In this document: one piece after another, positions 9,097 through 17,577 of the stretch
Layout: every line of letters begins with the position of its first letter
Numbering within the stretch: position 1 is the first letter of the stretch
Assembly (NCBI GenBank): GCA_963787005.1
Contig: CAWBBX010000130.1
Span: 1 to 64,000 of the forward strand
From: FEN-1297 sp963787005
Lineage (GTDB): Bacteria > Bacteroidota > Ignavibacteria > Ignavibacteriales > Ignavibacteriaceae
Direction: 5' to 3'
Length of the DNA stretch: 64,000 nucleotides
The notes under the pieces: generated by a model
Told to the model about the DNA's origin: nothing
The model's database searches: none
The model's input: only the letters and a program-made list of their open reading frames with translations
Translations under genes and position numbers: made by a program

Positions 9097-9663
9097 TTAA
9101 AATGAGAACCGCGCGATGGCCATAAGTCCGGGTGTGTCGAATTCAAGATCGTACAAAGGTGCTACATTAAAAGACAGAAATGAGTCCGGTATATAGAACC
9201 AGAGATTTAATCCGAGTCCGTAATATCTTTTGTAAATAACACCGGCGGAAAACTCTTTCATCAATTTATAGTTTACAGTTACATCGTACCAGAATCCCGA
9301 CCCGCCGTATTCGTACCATTGAAACAGCCAGAAATTTCCGGTCTGCAGATAAGAGCCCAAATTAATTCTGTACGGATCGGGATCGTTCTCGACCCCAATC
9401 CCTAAATTCACCGTCATAATATCCGACGGCTTTACAATTATACCTCCGTATGCTTCGCCCCACGAATCGTTGACGAGTCCGTAAAAATAGCCTCCTATTT
9501 TTCCCTTCTCCGGAAAAGCCTGTGCGTATATATTTACTTCCGGACGCACATCCGTTTTCCCGCTTGAAAAGCTGTACCGGTTTTCAGCCTCAAAAAACAT
9601 AAATTTTTGCGCCATCAGCGGACTGACCAACAGCAGTAAGAAGAGAATAATTTGTTTCATCAT
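9097..9663 (-). CDS. Probable outer-membrane beta-barrel protein
   Basis: A 188-residue exported protein with a signal peptide (residues 1-18, ending MAQ). The body is a series of alternating amphipathic strands rich in Tyr, Trp and Gly (GGYFYGLVNDSWGEAYGG, FWLFQWYEYGGSGFWYDVTVNYKL, GLNLWFYIPDSFLSFNV), and the last residue is Phe (ARFSF), the usual signal for BAM-dependent barrel insertion. It is short, consistent with an eight-strand barrel. No family recognised. It stands alone, in the same direction as the PQQ gene 128 bp downstream. Confidence 0.65.
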   Translation of the reverse strand: MMKQIILFLLLLVSPLMAQKFMFFEAENRYSFSSGKTDVRPEVNIYAQAFPEKGKIGGYFYGLVNDSWGEAYGGIIVKPSDIMTVNLGIGVENDPDPYRINLGSYLQTGNFWLFQWYEYGGSGFWYDVTVNYKLMKEFSAGVIYKRYYGLGLNLWFYIPDSFLSFNVAPLYDLEFDTPGLMAIARFSF

Positions 9664-10048
9664 AAAATTGACCCGCGAATTGTGAGTTATATTTTATTAG
9701 TTATAAAACAATAAGAACCGTCAAATATATTTATGCGCAGAAACGGATCGACCGGTTCATATATCTCTTACCGGATAAGATTGGATATTAAGTATGACAT
9801 AGAATTTTAATCGGAGAGAGGCAGGCTCCGCATACCGCTGCTGCCTTTGTTATATATTAAGTTTGGGAATAATTTTTTAAAAGTCAACTGTTAAATTATT
9901 TGTATATAAGAGATTAGGAGGAAGATAATTGTTTTATTTTTAAACTGATAAATTGATAAGGCATTATTTAATTGCTATAGAATATTTCTGTTCATATCTT
10001 CTAAAGAAGATTGTCCCCGTCTTTAATTAAAACAAACTGGGAATATTC
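9664..10048. other. Gene-free divergent spacer
   Basis: 385 bp between the minus-strand barrel gene and the plus-strand YCII gene. AT-rich, with no open frame that resembles a protein. A weak stem AGGCAG/CTGCCT around 9822-9849 is the only structure noticed. It probably carries the two divergent promoters, but I could not place either with confidence. Confidence 0.4.
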
Positions 10049-10531
10049 ATGAAGAACCATATTATTATGTTTAGCGTATTAATAGTGTTTATTCTGGTTT
10101 CCTCTCCTTCTGTTACAGGCCAAAGTTCTAATTCTGTTATAAAATACGATTCTACTCTAGCGAAGAAACTCGGCGCCGACGAATACGGCATGAAGCAGTA
10201 CGTGATGGCGTTCCTCAAAAAGGGTCCGAAGCGGTCGCAGGATTCAACACAGCGAGCGCAGATTCAAGCCGCTCATCTAAAAAATATTATGCGCCTAGCA
10301 AAGGAAGGAAAACTGATAATTGCCGGTCCGTTCCTGGATAACTCCGAAATCAGAGGCATATTTATTTTCGACGTGAAGACAGTCGAAGAAGCGAAGAAGT
10401 TGACAGAAACCGACCCTGCCGTTAAAGCCGGTGTGCTTTCGATGGAGCTGCATCCGTGGTACGGCCCGGCCATACTTCCGGAAGCGTTAAAAATGAACAA
10501 GCGATTGGAGAAGAAGAGTATTACAGATTAA
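10049..10531 (+). CDS. Exported YCII-related domain protein
   Basis: A 160-residue protein with a signal peptide (residues 1-25, ending VTGQ). Residues about 48-145 match the YCII dimeric alpha-beta barrel: KQYVMAFLKKGP, AHLKNIMRLAKEGKLIIAGPF, GIFIFDVKTVEEAKKLTETDPAVKAG, LHPWYG. The conserved His and the Asp-Pro pair of the family are present. YCII proteins are normally cytosolic, so the signal peptide is notable; exported YCII proteins may act on small metabolites in the periplasm. Reaction unknown. Monocistronic as far as the sequence shows. Confidence 0.85.
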   Translation: MKNHIIMFSVLIVFILVSSPSVTGQSSNSVIKYDSTLAKKLGADEYGMKQYVMAFLKKGPKRSQDSTQRAQIQAAHLKNIMRLAKEGKLIIAGPFLDNSEIRGIFIFDVKTVEEAKKLTETDPAVKAGVLSMELHPWYGPAILPEALKMNKRLEKKSITD

Positions 10532-10758
10532 CTCCGGCCGTCTCGGAATTTATATTGAAGATATAATTCGGAACAAAAATCAGCCGGTCTCAGAGAGTAA
10601 TTAAATCGTAAAAATGTCTAGTTATTTATTTGCTAAGGCGTTCCGCTTCATTTATAAATTATACCGTTCAACCATCTTTTTTGTTAATTTATCAGGTACT
10701 ACTTTCTTCATAAATTATCTTCGTTATTTTGAATACATAAATTAATGGAGAACAAGTA

Positions 10759-10956
10759 ATGCTTACCTTCATTTTATGGCTGCTGCTTTTGTTATTCTGC
10801 TGGCCGCTTGCTTTAGTTGCTATAATATTCTATCCTATTGTATGGCTGATGCTGCTTCCGTTCCGTTTAATCGGAATAACCTTTACGGCCTTCTTCGCAC
10901 TTCTCGCAGGCATTATTACATTGCCGTTAAGGGTAATGCGCGGACCGGCGAGGTAA
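10759..10956 (+). CDS. Small hydrophobic membrane protein
   Basis: A 65-residue, almost wholly hydrophobic protein with two predicted membrane helices (residues about 3-30 and 36-56) and a short basic tail RVMRGPAR. ATG 10759 follows TTAATGGAGAACAAGTA, where GGAG is a plausible ribosome-binding site. No family recognised; similar short bitopic or hairpin membrane proteins are often left unannotated. Its downstream flank holds GGTTGGTGG word repeats. Confidence 0.5.
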   Translation: MLTFILWLLLLLFCWPLALVAIIFYPIVWLMLLPFRLIGITFTAFFALLAGIITLPLRVMRGPAR

Positions 10957-10961
10957 ATAGG

Positions 10962-10996
10962 ATGTGGGTTGTAGGTGGTTGGTGGTTGGTGGTATG
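10962..10996. repeat. GTTGGTGG word repeat, left copy
   Basis: Iterated GGTTGTAGGTGGTTGGTGG-type words. An inverted counterpart lies at 11762-11793, so the two copies flank gntK head to head. No coding potential. Confidence 0.55.
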
Positions 10997-11141
10997 TGTC
11001 TTGTCCTGAAATAGGTTGACAAATAAAGTTCAATAATGATAATGCTGTAATACTTGCATGTATTCAAGCCTTATCAATTGTTAGAATTTTTTATTTTCTG
11101 ATTTGCCGACTGCTAACTGAAGACTGCCGACCTGAATTCTA

Positions 11142-11624
11142 TCAAATTTTATCTAATACATCGCTCACAATCTGTTCCGGCTCCAGTTCGATATTTTCTT
11201 CTATTACATTAACTGGCTCTTCGAGTGCTTCGAACTGGCTTTTAAGCATTTCCGGCTTAAAATAATGGCCCTTCCTAGTTTCCATTCTCTTTAATATTGT
11301 ATCGTAATCTCCTTTTAAGTACACAAATTTGACGTATTCATTTACCTTCAGAATATCCCTGTAGTTATGCTTCAATGAAGAGCAGGATACCACAGCGCCG
11401 GTGTTATCATTTAAATGATTTTCGATGATATCACGAAGCGCAAGAAGCCACGGCTTACGATCGTCATCATTTAGAGGAATACCGCTGCTCATCTTCTCCA
11501 CGTTTTCCTTCGGATGAAAATCGTCTCCTTCGTAATATTTCCAACCGAGTTTTTTACCGAGCATTTTTCCTATTGTAGTTTTACCGCAGCCGGAAACTCC
11601 CATTACTACTAATACCATTTTCAT
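11142..11624 (-). CDS. gntK: Gluconokinase
   Basis: A 160-residue thermoresistant-type gluconokinase, normal length for GntK/IdnK. It phosphorylates D-gluconate to 6-phosphogluconate with ATP. The Walker A loop is GVSGCGKTT near residues 9-17, followed by the family motif YYEGDDFHPKENVEKMSSGIPLNDDDRKPWL that binds gluconate, then SCSSLKHNYRDIL. It lies 183 bp downstream of gnd on the same strand, so product and next enzyme are neighbours. Together with idnO upstream it completes a route 5-ketogluconate to gluconate to 6-phosphogluconate to ribulose 5-phosphate. Confidence 0.93.
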   Translation of the reverse strand: MKMVLVVMGVSGCGKTTIGKMLGKKLGWKYYEGDDFHPKENVEKMSSGIPLNDDDRKPWLLALRDIIENHLNDNTGAVVSCSSLKHNYRDILKVNEYVKFVYLKGDYDTILKRMETRKGHYFKPEMLKSQFEALEEPVNVIEENIELEPEQIVSDVLDKI

Positions 11625-11761
11625 CCCGTTATTAATTCCTTTTAAATTTAATAATTAACAATGCACAATTAACAATCAAGAATTATTTACCCAGTATAAA
11701 AACCATTTATTATAAATTTAGAAGTCCGCAGTGGCCATCTCGATTAAATTAGATATTACAT

Positions 11762-11793
11762 CCTACAACCGACCACCCACAACCAACAACCTA
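11762..11793. repeat. GTTGGTGG word repeat, right inverted copy
   Basis: CCTACAACCGACCACCCACAACC-type words, complementary in sense to those at 10962-10996. Nearby 11650-11690 carries another iterated word (AATTAACAATGCACAATTAACAAT-like). These lie between gnd and gntK. Confidence 0.5.
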
Positions 11794-11807
11794 TGGCCGA
11801 TTAGGCA

Positions 11808-13256
11808 TTATAAGTCGATGACGCCGTATCTCCTCCTCTTCCCGGTCCAGTTGGTATGGAAGAACTCGCCTCGGGGCTTATCGATTCTCTCGTACGTATG
11901 CGCGCCGAAGTAATCCCTTTGAGCCTGTAGAAGATTGGCCGGCAGCCTGCCGTTCCTGAATCCGTCGAAATATTCGAGAGCCGTAGTCATGGCCGGGACC
12001 CACATACCGTTAAGAACCGCGGTTGACAGGACCTTTCTCCAGCTTTCCTGCGCTTCTTCTATTTTTAATTTAAAGAAAGGGTCAAGAAGAAGATTTGAAA
12101 GATCATGATTCTTATCGAACGCTTTTTTGATCTTACCAAGGAATGCGGAACGGATTATACACCCGCCGCGCCACATAAGCGCGATACCGCCATAGTTCAG
12201 GTTCCAGCCGTATTCCTTTGCGGCTGCTTTCATCAACACGTATCCCTGCGCGTATGATACAAGCTTGGAAGCGTATAGTGCTTTTTCAAGATCGTCGATG
12301 AATTCTTTCTTATTACCTTCAAATTTAATTTTAGGCCCGGAAAGAAGTTTGGAAGCTTCAACTCTTTCTTCTTTAAATGATGATAAGGTACGCGCGAAAA
12401 CCGCCTCGCCGATTAATGTAAGCGGAACGCCTAAATCGAGAGAGGCTATTCCCGTCCATTTGCCGGTACCTTTCTGGCCTGCAGTATCTAGAATTTTATC
12501 CACCAGCGGCTTTCCGTCTTCATCTTTAAAAGCTAAAATGTCACGTGTAATTTCTATTAAGTAACTGTCGAGATCACCTTTGTTCCATTTCTCGAAAACA
12601 CCGTGCATCTCTTCGGCGCTCATTCCTAGAAGGTCCTTCATTATCTGGTACGCTTCGGTGATTAGCTGCATATCGCCGTACTCGATTCCGTTGTGCACCA
12701 TCTTCACAAAATGTCCCGCGCCGTTTTCTCCTACCCAGTCGCAGCACGGTGTTCCGTCTTCAACTTTTGCCGCTATGGATTGAAAGATAGGTTTAACGTG
12801 GGGCCATGCGTCGGGTGAGCCGCCGGGCATAATTGATGGTCCTTTTAATGCGCCTTCTTCCCCGCCTGAAACGCCGGTACCTATATAAAGAAGACCTTTG
12901 CTTTCCACGTACTTTGTTCGCCGGTTCGTATCGGGATAATGCGAGTTACCCCCGTCAATAATTATATCGCCTTTTTCAAGATGCGGGAGAAGAAGTTCTA
13001 TAAAATCGTCTACCGGCTTTCCCGCCTTAACCATCAGCATAACTTTTCTCGGTGATTTCAGCGAGCTTACCAGTTCTTCAATTGAGTGCGCACCGATTAT
13101 GTTTTTTCCTTTAGCTCTTCCGTTAATAAAGTTATCGACTTTTGCAACGGTTCTGTTAAAGACCGCGACTGTGAATCCTTTGCTTTCCATGTTCAGTACA
13201 AGGTTCTCCCCCATTACCGCGAGTCCTACAAGACCTATATCCGCTTTGCTCATCAA
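11808..13256 (-). CDS. gnd: 6-phosphogluconate dehydrogenase (decarboxylating)
   Basis: A 482-residue full-length enzyme converting 6-phosphogluconate and NADP+ to ribulose 5-phosphate, CO2 and NADPH. The N-terminal Rossmann domain has GLAVMGENLVLNM (GxAxMGxN). The substrate and catalytic signatures GVSGGEEGALKGPSIMPGG and HFVKMVHNGIEYGDM are intact, and the C-terminal tail with NWTG completes the helical domain. Start ATG 13254-13256 follows GAGGAGAATAATTG. It is the main outlet for gluconokinase product and supplies pentose phosphate to the transketolase encoded upstream. Confidence 0.96.
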   Translation of the reverse strand: MMSKADIGLVGLAVMGENLVLNMESKGFTVAVFNRTVAKVDNFINGRAKGKNIIGAHSIEELVSSLKSPRKVMLMVKAGKPVDDFIELLLPHLEKGDIIIDGGNSHYPDTNRRTKYVESKGLLYIGTGVSGGEEGALKGPSIMPGGSPDAWPHVKPIFQSIAAKVEDGTPCCDWVGENGAGHFVKMVHNGIEYGDMQLITEAYQIMKDLLGMSAEEMHGVFEKWNKGDLDSYLIEITRDILAFKDEDGKPLVDKILDTAGQKGTGKWTGIASLDLGVPLTLIGEAVFARTLSSFKEERVEASKLLSGPKIKFEGNKKEFIDDLEKALYASKLVSYAQGYVLMKAAAKEYGWNLNYGGIALMWRGGCIIRSAFLGKIKKAFDKNHDLSNLLLDPFFKLKIEEAQESWRKVLSTAVLNGMWVPAMTTALEYFDGFRNGRLPANLLQAQRDYFGAHTYERIDKPRGEFFHTNWTGKRRRYGVIDL

Positions 13257-13330
13257 TTATTCTCCTCTGATTTATTCATAATTTAATTAATAATTATACT
13301 GAAAATCCGTGTTCATTCAAAAATTTAACT

Positions 13331-13358
13331 TTAATAATTGTGTTCGGTACGATGTCAA
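13331..13358 (-). promoter_or_regulatory. Candidate gnd promoter
   Basis: On the minus strand TTGACA (13358-13353), 16-bp spacer, TATTAA (13336-13331), about 75 bp upstream of the gnd start. It resembles the TTGACA/TATATT promoters found upstream of iclR-1, the sialidase gene and lacI in this window, though the spacer is one base shorter. Confidence 0.5.
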
Positions 13359-13437
13359 TTATTTTAATTTAATGTTTGTAGAAAGCCGAATTAACGATAG
13401 ATTATTCAACTCAGTTGGGAGTTAAATCCTGACTTCG

Positions 13438-14502
13438 TCAATTTTTAATATAAGATATTATGGCTTCGGTAACTTCGCTTGTTTTCGAATTCCCGCCGAG
13501 TTCGGGCGTTAATGTTTTACCATCGGCAATAATTTGGCGAACGCTGTTTTCTATCAGTTCCGCTGCTTCTTTTTCTCCAAGGAAGTCCAGCATCATGGCG
13601 CCCGAGCGGATCATACCTATTGGATTAGCGATTCCTTTCCCCGTAATGTCCGGAGCCGAACCATGTACCGGTTCGAACATTGAAGGATACTTGCGGTCCG
13701 GATTAATGTTGCCGCTCGGTGCTATACCTAATCCTCCGGTAATAGCCGCTCCTAGATCCGTTAAAATATCGCCGAACAGGTTGGATGCTACGACAACATC
13801 GAGCGATTCCGGATTCAGCACAAACCTTGCAGCAAGTGCGTCAATGAGTACACGTTCTGTTTTCACAGCAGGAAATTCCACGGCGATTTCGGAAAAGATC
13901 TCATCCCAGAATGTCATCGTATGCTGTTGAGCGTTTGATTTTGTCGCGCTGGTTACTCTTCCTTTACGCGATTGCGCCAGGCTGAAAGCATACCGCATAA
14001 TTCTTTCTACACCGCGGCGAGTAAAAACTGATGTTTCGACCGCAGTTTCAGCCGGCATGCCTTCATGCGATCTCCCCCCTGCCCCCGTATATTCGCCCTC
14101 GGTATTTTCGCGTACAACCACAAAGTTTATATCACCTGCATTCTTTCCCGCAAGTGCTCCCTTTGTTCCTTTTAATAACTCACTCGGTCTTAAGCAGACG
14201 TACTGCTCAAATCCGCGACAGATCGGGAGTCTCAATCCCCGAAGCGATATGTGATCAGGAACGGACGGAAACCCAACAGCCCCGAAATATATGGCGTCAA
14301 AATCCTTCAAAAGATTAAGCGCCTTTTTATCCATCATCCTTCCGTGTTCGAGATAATATTTACATCCCCACAAAAAATATCTATTTTCAATTCTGAACGA
14401 TCCGGTAACTTCGGCAGCAGCGTCTAAAACGCGGACGGCTTCAAACGTTACCTCTTCGCCAATACCGTCGCCCGGAATAACTGCTATATTGAAATTTTTC
14501 AT
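13438..14502 (-). CDS. Tartrate / D-malate dehydrogenase (isocitrate/isopropylmalate dehydrogenase family)
   Basis: A 354-residue NAD-dependent beta-hydroxyacid oxidative decarboxylase. Family marks are IPGDGIGEEV at the N-terminus, REN-TEGEY (residues about 130-138), the metal-binding aspartates in ASNLFGDILTDL, and EPVHGSAPDI near residue 270. The GAVGFPSVPDHISLRGLRLPICRGFEQYVCLRP stretch resembles the tartrate/D-malate branch (TtuC/DmlA) rather than IDH or LeuB. It sits between gnd and an FAH-family hydrolase, all on the minus strand with gaps of 55-181 bp, suggesting a role in sugar-acid breakdown. The true substrate (D-malate, tartrate or a sugar diacid) is open. Confidence 0.82.
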   Translation of the reverse strand: MKNFNIAVIPGDGIGEEVTFEAVRVLDAAAEVTGSFRIENRYFLWGCKYYLEHGRMMDKKALNLLKDFDAIYFGAVGFPSVPDHISLRGLRLPICRGFEQYVCLRPSELLKGTKGALAGKNAGDINFVVVRENTEGEYTGAGGRSHEGMPAETAVETSVFTRRGVERIMRYAFSLAQSRKGRVTSATKSNAQQHTMTFWDEIFSEIAVEFPAVKTERVLIDALAARFVLNPESLDVVVASNLFGDILTDLGAAITGGLGIAPSGNINPDRKYPSMFEPVHGSAPDITGKGIANPIGMIRSGAMMLDFLGEKEAAELIENSVRQIIADGKTLTPELGGNSKTSEVTEAIISYIKN

Positions 14503-14557
14503 ATTTTTTAGGATGATTAATTATTAAATAGAAAGGAGAGAAGAGATGAGCATTTGC

Positions 14558-15271
14558 TTATAGCAGAGATTCATCTATTACACTGTTCTTGAGAACGCCT
14601 ATTTTTTCTATCTCCACTTCCACGGTATCGCCGTGCTTCAATGGACCGACACCGGATGGAGTACCGGTTAAAATTATATCCCCGGGGTTCAAAGTGAAAT
14701 TTTTGGAAATAAAGGCGACTGTCTGCGCTATGTTGAATATCATGTTAGAGGTATTAGAATTCTGTACCCTCTCCCCGTTCAATCTGCAGGTTATATTTAA
14801 GTTTTGAGGATCACCGATGTCCTTCATTAAAACAACCTGCGGCCCGATCGGGCCGAAAGTATCGAAAGATTTTCCGCGGAACCATCCTGATTTATCGCCG
14901 GATTGAATGTTCCTCTCGCTTACATCGTTCATGCAGGTAAACCCGAGTATATGATCGTAAGCATCACTTTCGTTTACGTATTTGCATTCATCCTTAATTA
15001 TAAAAGCAAGCTCCGCCTCGTAATCGACCCTTTTCTTAAAATCATATTCATTGAGTATTTTCGGAAGAATTATCGATTCACCGGGACCGATCAGCACATT
15101 TGATGTTTTTGAAAACAATATCGGCTCGGTCGGAATTTCTTCGTTGAATCCCGTTACATTTAGCTTTGAGCTTTCTTTAATATGGTCCGCGTAGTTTTTC
15201 CCTAAAGCAATTATCTTGCCCGGTTTAACTTCATAAAATTCTTTACTATTGAATATCGGGAGTTTAATCAT
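14558..15271 (-). CDS. Fumarylacetoacetate hydrolase family protein
   Basis: A 237-residue single-domain FAH-fold enzyme. It shows KIIALGKNYADHIKE, the metal-binding VDYEAELAFII (E-x-E) followed by GFTCMNDVSERN, KSFDTFGPIGP, and the terminal ILTGTPSGVG motif, all in the family's order. Members cleave C-C bonds or dehydrate 2-keto acids such as 2,4-diketo-3-deoxy sugar acids, acylpyruvates or 2-hydroxyhepta-dienedioate. Beside sugar-acid dehydrogenases, a role in hydrolysing a diketo-deoxy sugar acid is plausible but inferred. A 55-bp gap separates it from the dehydrogenase gene downstream. Confidence 0.88.
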   Translation of the reverse strand: MIKLPIFNSKEFYEVKPGKIIALGKNYADHIKESSKLNVTGFNEEIPTEPILFSKTSNVLIGPGESIILPKILNEYDFKKRVDYEAELAFIIKDECKYVNESDAYDHILGFTCMNDVSERNIQSGDKSGWFRGKSFDTFGPIGPQVVLMKDIGDPQNLNITCRLNGERVQNSNTSNMIFNIAQTVAFISKNFTLNPGDIILTGTPSGVGPLKHGDTVEVEIEKIGVLKNSVIDESLL

Positions 15272-15355
15272 ATCCAGCTTGGTTATAATTAGAATTTAAC
15301 AATATATCAGCGCCGTTTAAATTAAAACTTTGCATGATATAATTTCTGTGAAAGT

Positions 15356-17374
15356 TTATTTTAAAATATTTACGGTGACAACACTTTTTATTTTTTCGAA
15401 CACCTTTTCAGTAGTGAATCCGAAATGCTCCGCCATAACAGTATCAGGAGCTGATGCACCGTAAGTTTCCTGGGAAATTATAAGGCCGTTTATCCCCACA
15501 AATCTCTGCCATCCCAATCCGACTCCGGCTTCTACGCTGACTTTAAGCCCCGCCTCTTTACCGGCGATTTCTTTTTTGTATTCTTCATCCTGTTTTTCGA
15601 ACAATTCCCAGCTCGGAACCGAAATTACTCTTGCCGAATATCCTTCCTGTTCCAACAACTTAGCGGAACCAACCGCCGGGTGAATTTCAGAACCGGTAGC
15701 GAAGATTTCTACATCTACATAAGTGCTGCTATCGCCGTAAAGCAGGTACGCCCCGCGCTTCATCCCTTCTCTTGCTTTCGCAAATGTTAATTCGCTAACC
15801 GTAGATTTCACCGGCTGACGCGTAAAACAAAGAGCTGCGGGACCGCCTTCTACATAAAACGCTTCCGTCCACGCTGCCTTGGCTTCATTCTCGTCGCCCG
15901 GACGGAACATAGTTAGTCCGGGTATCAGCCGCAGCGACATAAGGTGCTCGACAGGCTGATGGGTGGGTCCGTCCTGCGCAAGCATTATTGAGTCGTGCGA
16001 GAAAACGAATATCACTCTCTGCTTCATCAGCGCTGTCATCCTAATCGCATTTCTCATATAGTCCGAAAAAGTAAGGAATGTTCCGATAACAGGCTGAAGC
16101 ATACCGTAAAGATTCATTCCGTATGCTGAAGCCGCCATACAAAATTCCCGGACTCCGAACTTAATCTGCTGAGCACTCCATTTATCTTTCGATACGATTT
16201 TATTTCCGGGAAGCCAGGTAAAATCCACACTGGCAACGTCGGCCGATCCGCTTATTACGAACGGAAGCAGCTCCGCTATTTTAGTGTTTATCGCTTCGTT
16301 GTATTTTCTTGTGGGCTGATCCGGAGCGATATCCATATTCCAGATCTGATCGTCGAAATCAGAAGGAAGTTTTTTGTCTTTGAAAATTTCCCACAGTTCA
16401 GCTTTTGCAGGACCTTTTGATTTCATCGATGCAAACTTTGAGTTCCATTGTTTTTCATATTTTTCGAACTCCGTTTTCTTTTCAGCGAAATAATTTTTCA
16501 CCTCATCTGGAATATAAAAAAGAGGTTCCTGGGGCCATCCGATAGCTTCTTTAAATCCTTTCAGTTCTTCGGGTCCGAGGAACTTCCCGTGGCTGACGCT
16601 CTTTCCTTGTCTGGACGGTGAATACTTTCCGATTACCGTTTTTGTAATAATTAAAACCGGCCTTTCTTTTTCCCCGCGTGCTTTAGAAAAAGCACTTTCC
16701 ATCGCGTCAAAATCATAGCCGTCGATAATCATCACATTGAATCCGTATGCTTCGTAACGCTTAGCCGTATTTTCACGGAAGGATTCGTCAGTCGGCCCGT
16801 CGAGACATATATCATTCGAATCGTAAATCAGCACAAGGTTATTCAATCCCAGAGTTCCGGCGAGACTGCCGGCTTCGGAAGAGACGCCTTCCATCATGCA
16901 TCCGTCGCCCGCAAGCACCCATATTTTCGAATCGAATAACTCTGCTCCGAAGCGCGCGGTAAGAAGTTTTTGGGAGATTGCCATGCCTGTACCTGCGGCA
17001 ATTCCTTGTCCCAGCGGTCCGGTCGTAGTTTCCACACCGGGAGTTTCCCCGTATTCCGGATGGCCCGGAGTTAACGAGTTCAGCTGCCGGAAGTTTTTTA
17101 TCTCATCAAGGCTCAGATCATAGCCGCTTAGATGCAAGAGCGAATATAAAAGCATTGATCCGTGTCCTGCGGAAAGAATAAACCTGTCTCTTCCGAACCA
17201 ATTCGGGTTTTTGGGATTATGACGCAGCACTTTTGTAAATAAAAAAGTACCGACTTCCGCCGCGCCCAGCGGTAGTCCCGGATGCCCGGACTGCTGTATC
17301 TCTATGGCATCCGCCGATAATGCTCTGACAGTATGAGCTATTTTCTGTAAGATCTCGCGTTCTTGCGGGTTCAT
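15356..17374 (-). CDS. tkt: Transketolase
   Basis: A 672-residue full-length homodimeric-type transketolase. The thiamine-diphosphate motif GDGCMMEGVSSEAGSLAGTL ends in NNLVLIYDSND (residues about 155-185). The N-terminal SGHPGLPLGAAEV and RDRFILSAGHGSMLLYS blocks and the pyrimidine-binding and C-terminal domains (HDSIMLAQDGPTHQPVEHL, FRPGDENEAKAAW) are all intact. It transfers two-carbon units in the non-oxidative pentose-phosphate pathway. Its position between idnO and the gnd-gntK genes, all minus strand, fits a role in draining pentose phosphate formed from gluconate. Confidence 0.96.
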   Translation of the reverse strand: MNPQEREILQKIAHTVRALSADAIEIQQSGHPGLPLGAAEVGTFLFTKVLRHNPKNPNWFGRDRFILSAGHGSMLLYSLLHLSGYDLSLDEIKNFRQLNSLTPGHPEYGETPGVETTTGPLGQGIAAGTGMAISQKLLTARFGAELFDSKIWVLAGDGCMMEGVSSEAGSLAGTLGLNNLVLIYDSNDICLDGPTDESFRENTAKRYEAYGFNVMIIDGYDFDAMESAFSKARGEKERPVLIITKTVIGKYSPSRQGKSVSHGKFLGPEELKGFKEAIGWPQEPLFYIPDEVKNYFAEKKTEFEKYEKQWNSKFASMKSKGPAKAELWEIFKDKKLPSDFDDQIWNMDIAPDQPTRKYNEAINTKIAELLPFVISGSADVASVDFTWLPGNKIVSKDKWSAQQIKFGVREFCMAASAYGMNLYGMLQPVIGTFLTFSDYMRNAIRMTALMKQRVIFVFSHDSIMLAQDGPTHQPVEHLMSLRLIPGLTMFRPGDENEAKAAWTEAFYVEGGPAALCFTRQPVKSTVSELTFAKAREGMKRGAYLLYGDSSTYVDVEIFATGSEIHPAVGSAKLLEQEGYSARVISVPSWELFEKQDEEYKKEIAGKEAGLKVSVEAGVGLGWQRFVGINGLIISQETYGASAPDTVMAEHFGFTTEKVFEKIKSVVTVNILK

Positions 17375-17577
17375 TTAAAGTCTCCTGAAATTATAATACT
17401 CTATATTTAGTTTCAGCGTCTCGCTTTTTCATTATTCAATTTTCTTATAATAAGTTTAAGGGATGAATCTACGTTGTACGGATTTTACCCGGTAAAGTAG
17501 TTAAGGTTAAAACATGCCCTCCCCTTATCTCCTTAAATAAGATATAAATAAAATAGTATGCTGTTTCAATATGATTT

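Noticed and set aside
9822..9849. AGGCAG/CTGCCT stem as a terminator
   Set aside because: The stem is short with a long loop, and no plus-strand gene ends upstream of it.
10998..11025. Sequence around TGTCCTGAAATAGG and TTGACA that recalls an insertion-sequence end
   Set aside because: No transposase, no second end and no target duplication nearby; TTGACA here has no gene downstream on the plus strand.
14442..14452. CAAACGTTACC inside the tartrate-dehydrogenase gene, matching one lacI operator box
   Set aside because: It lies within conserved codons (GEEVTFEA) and is a single 11-bp match; chance is a sufficient explanation.
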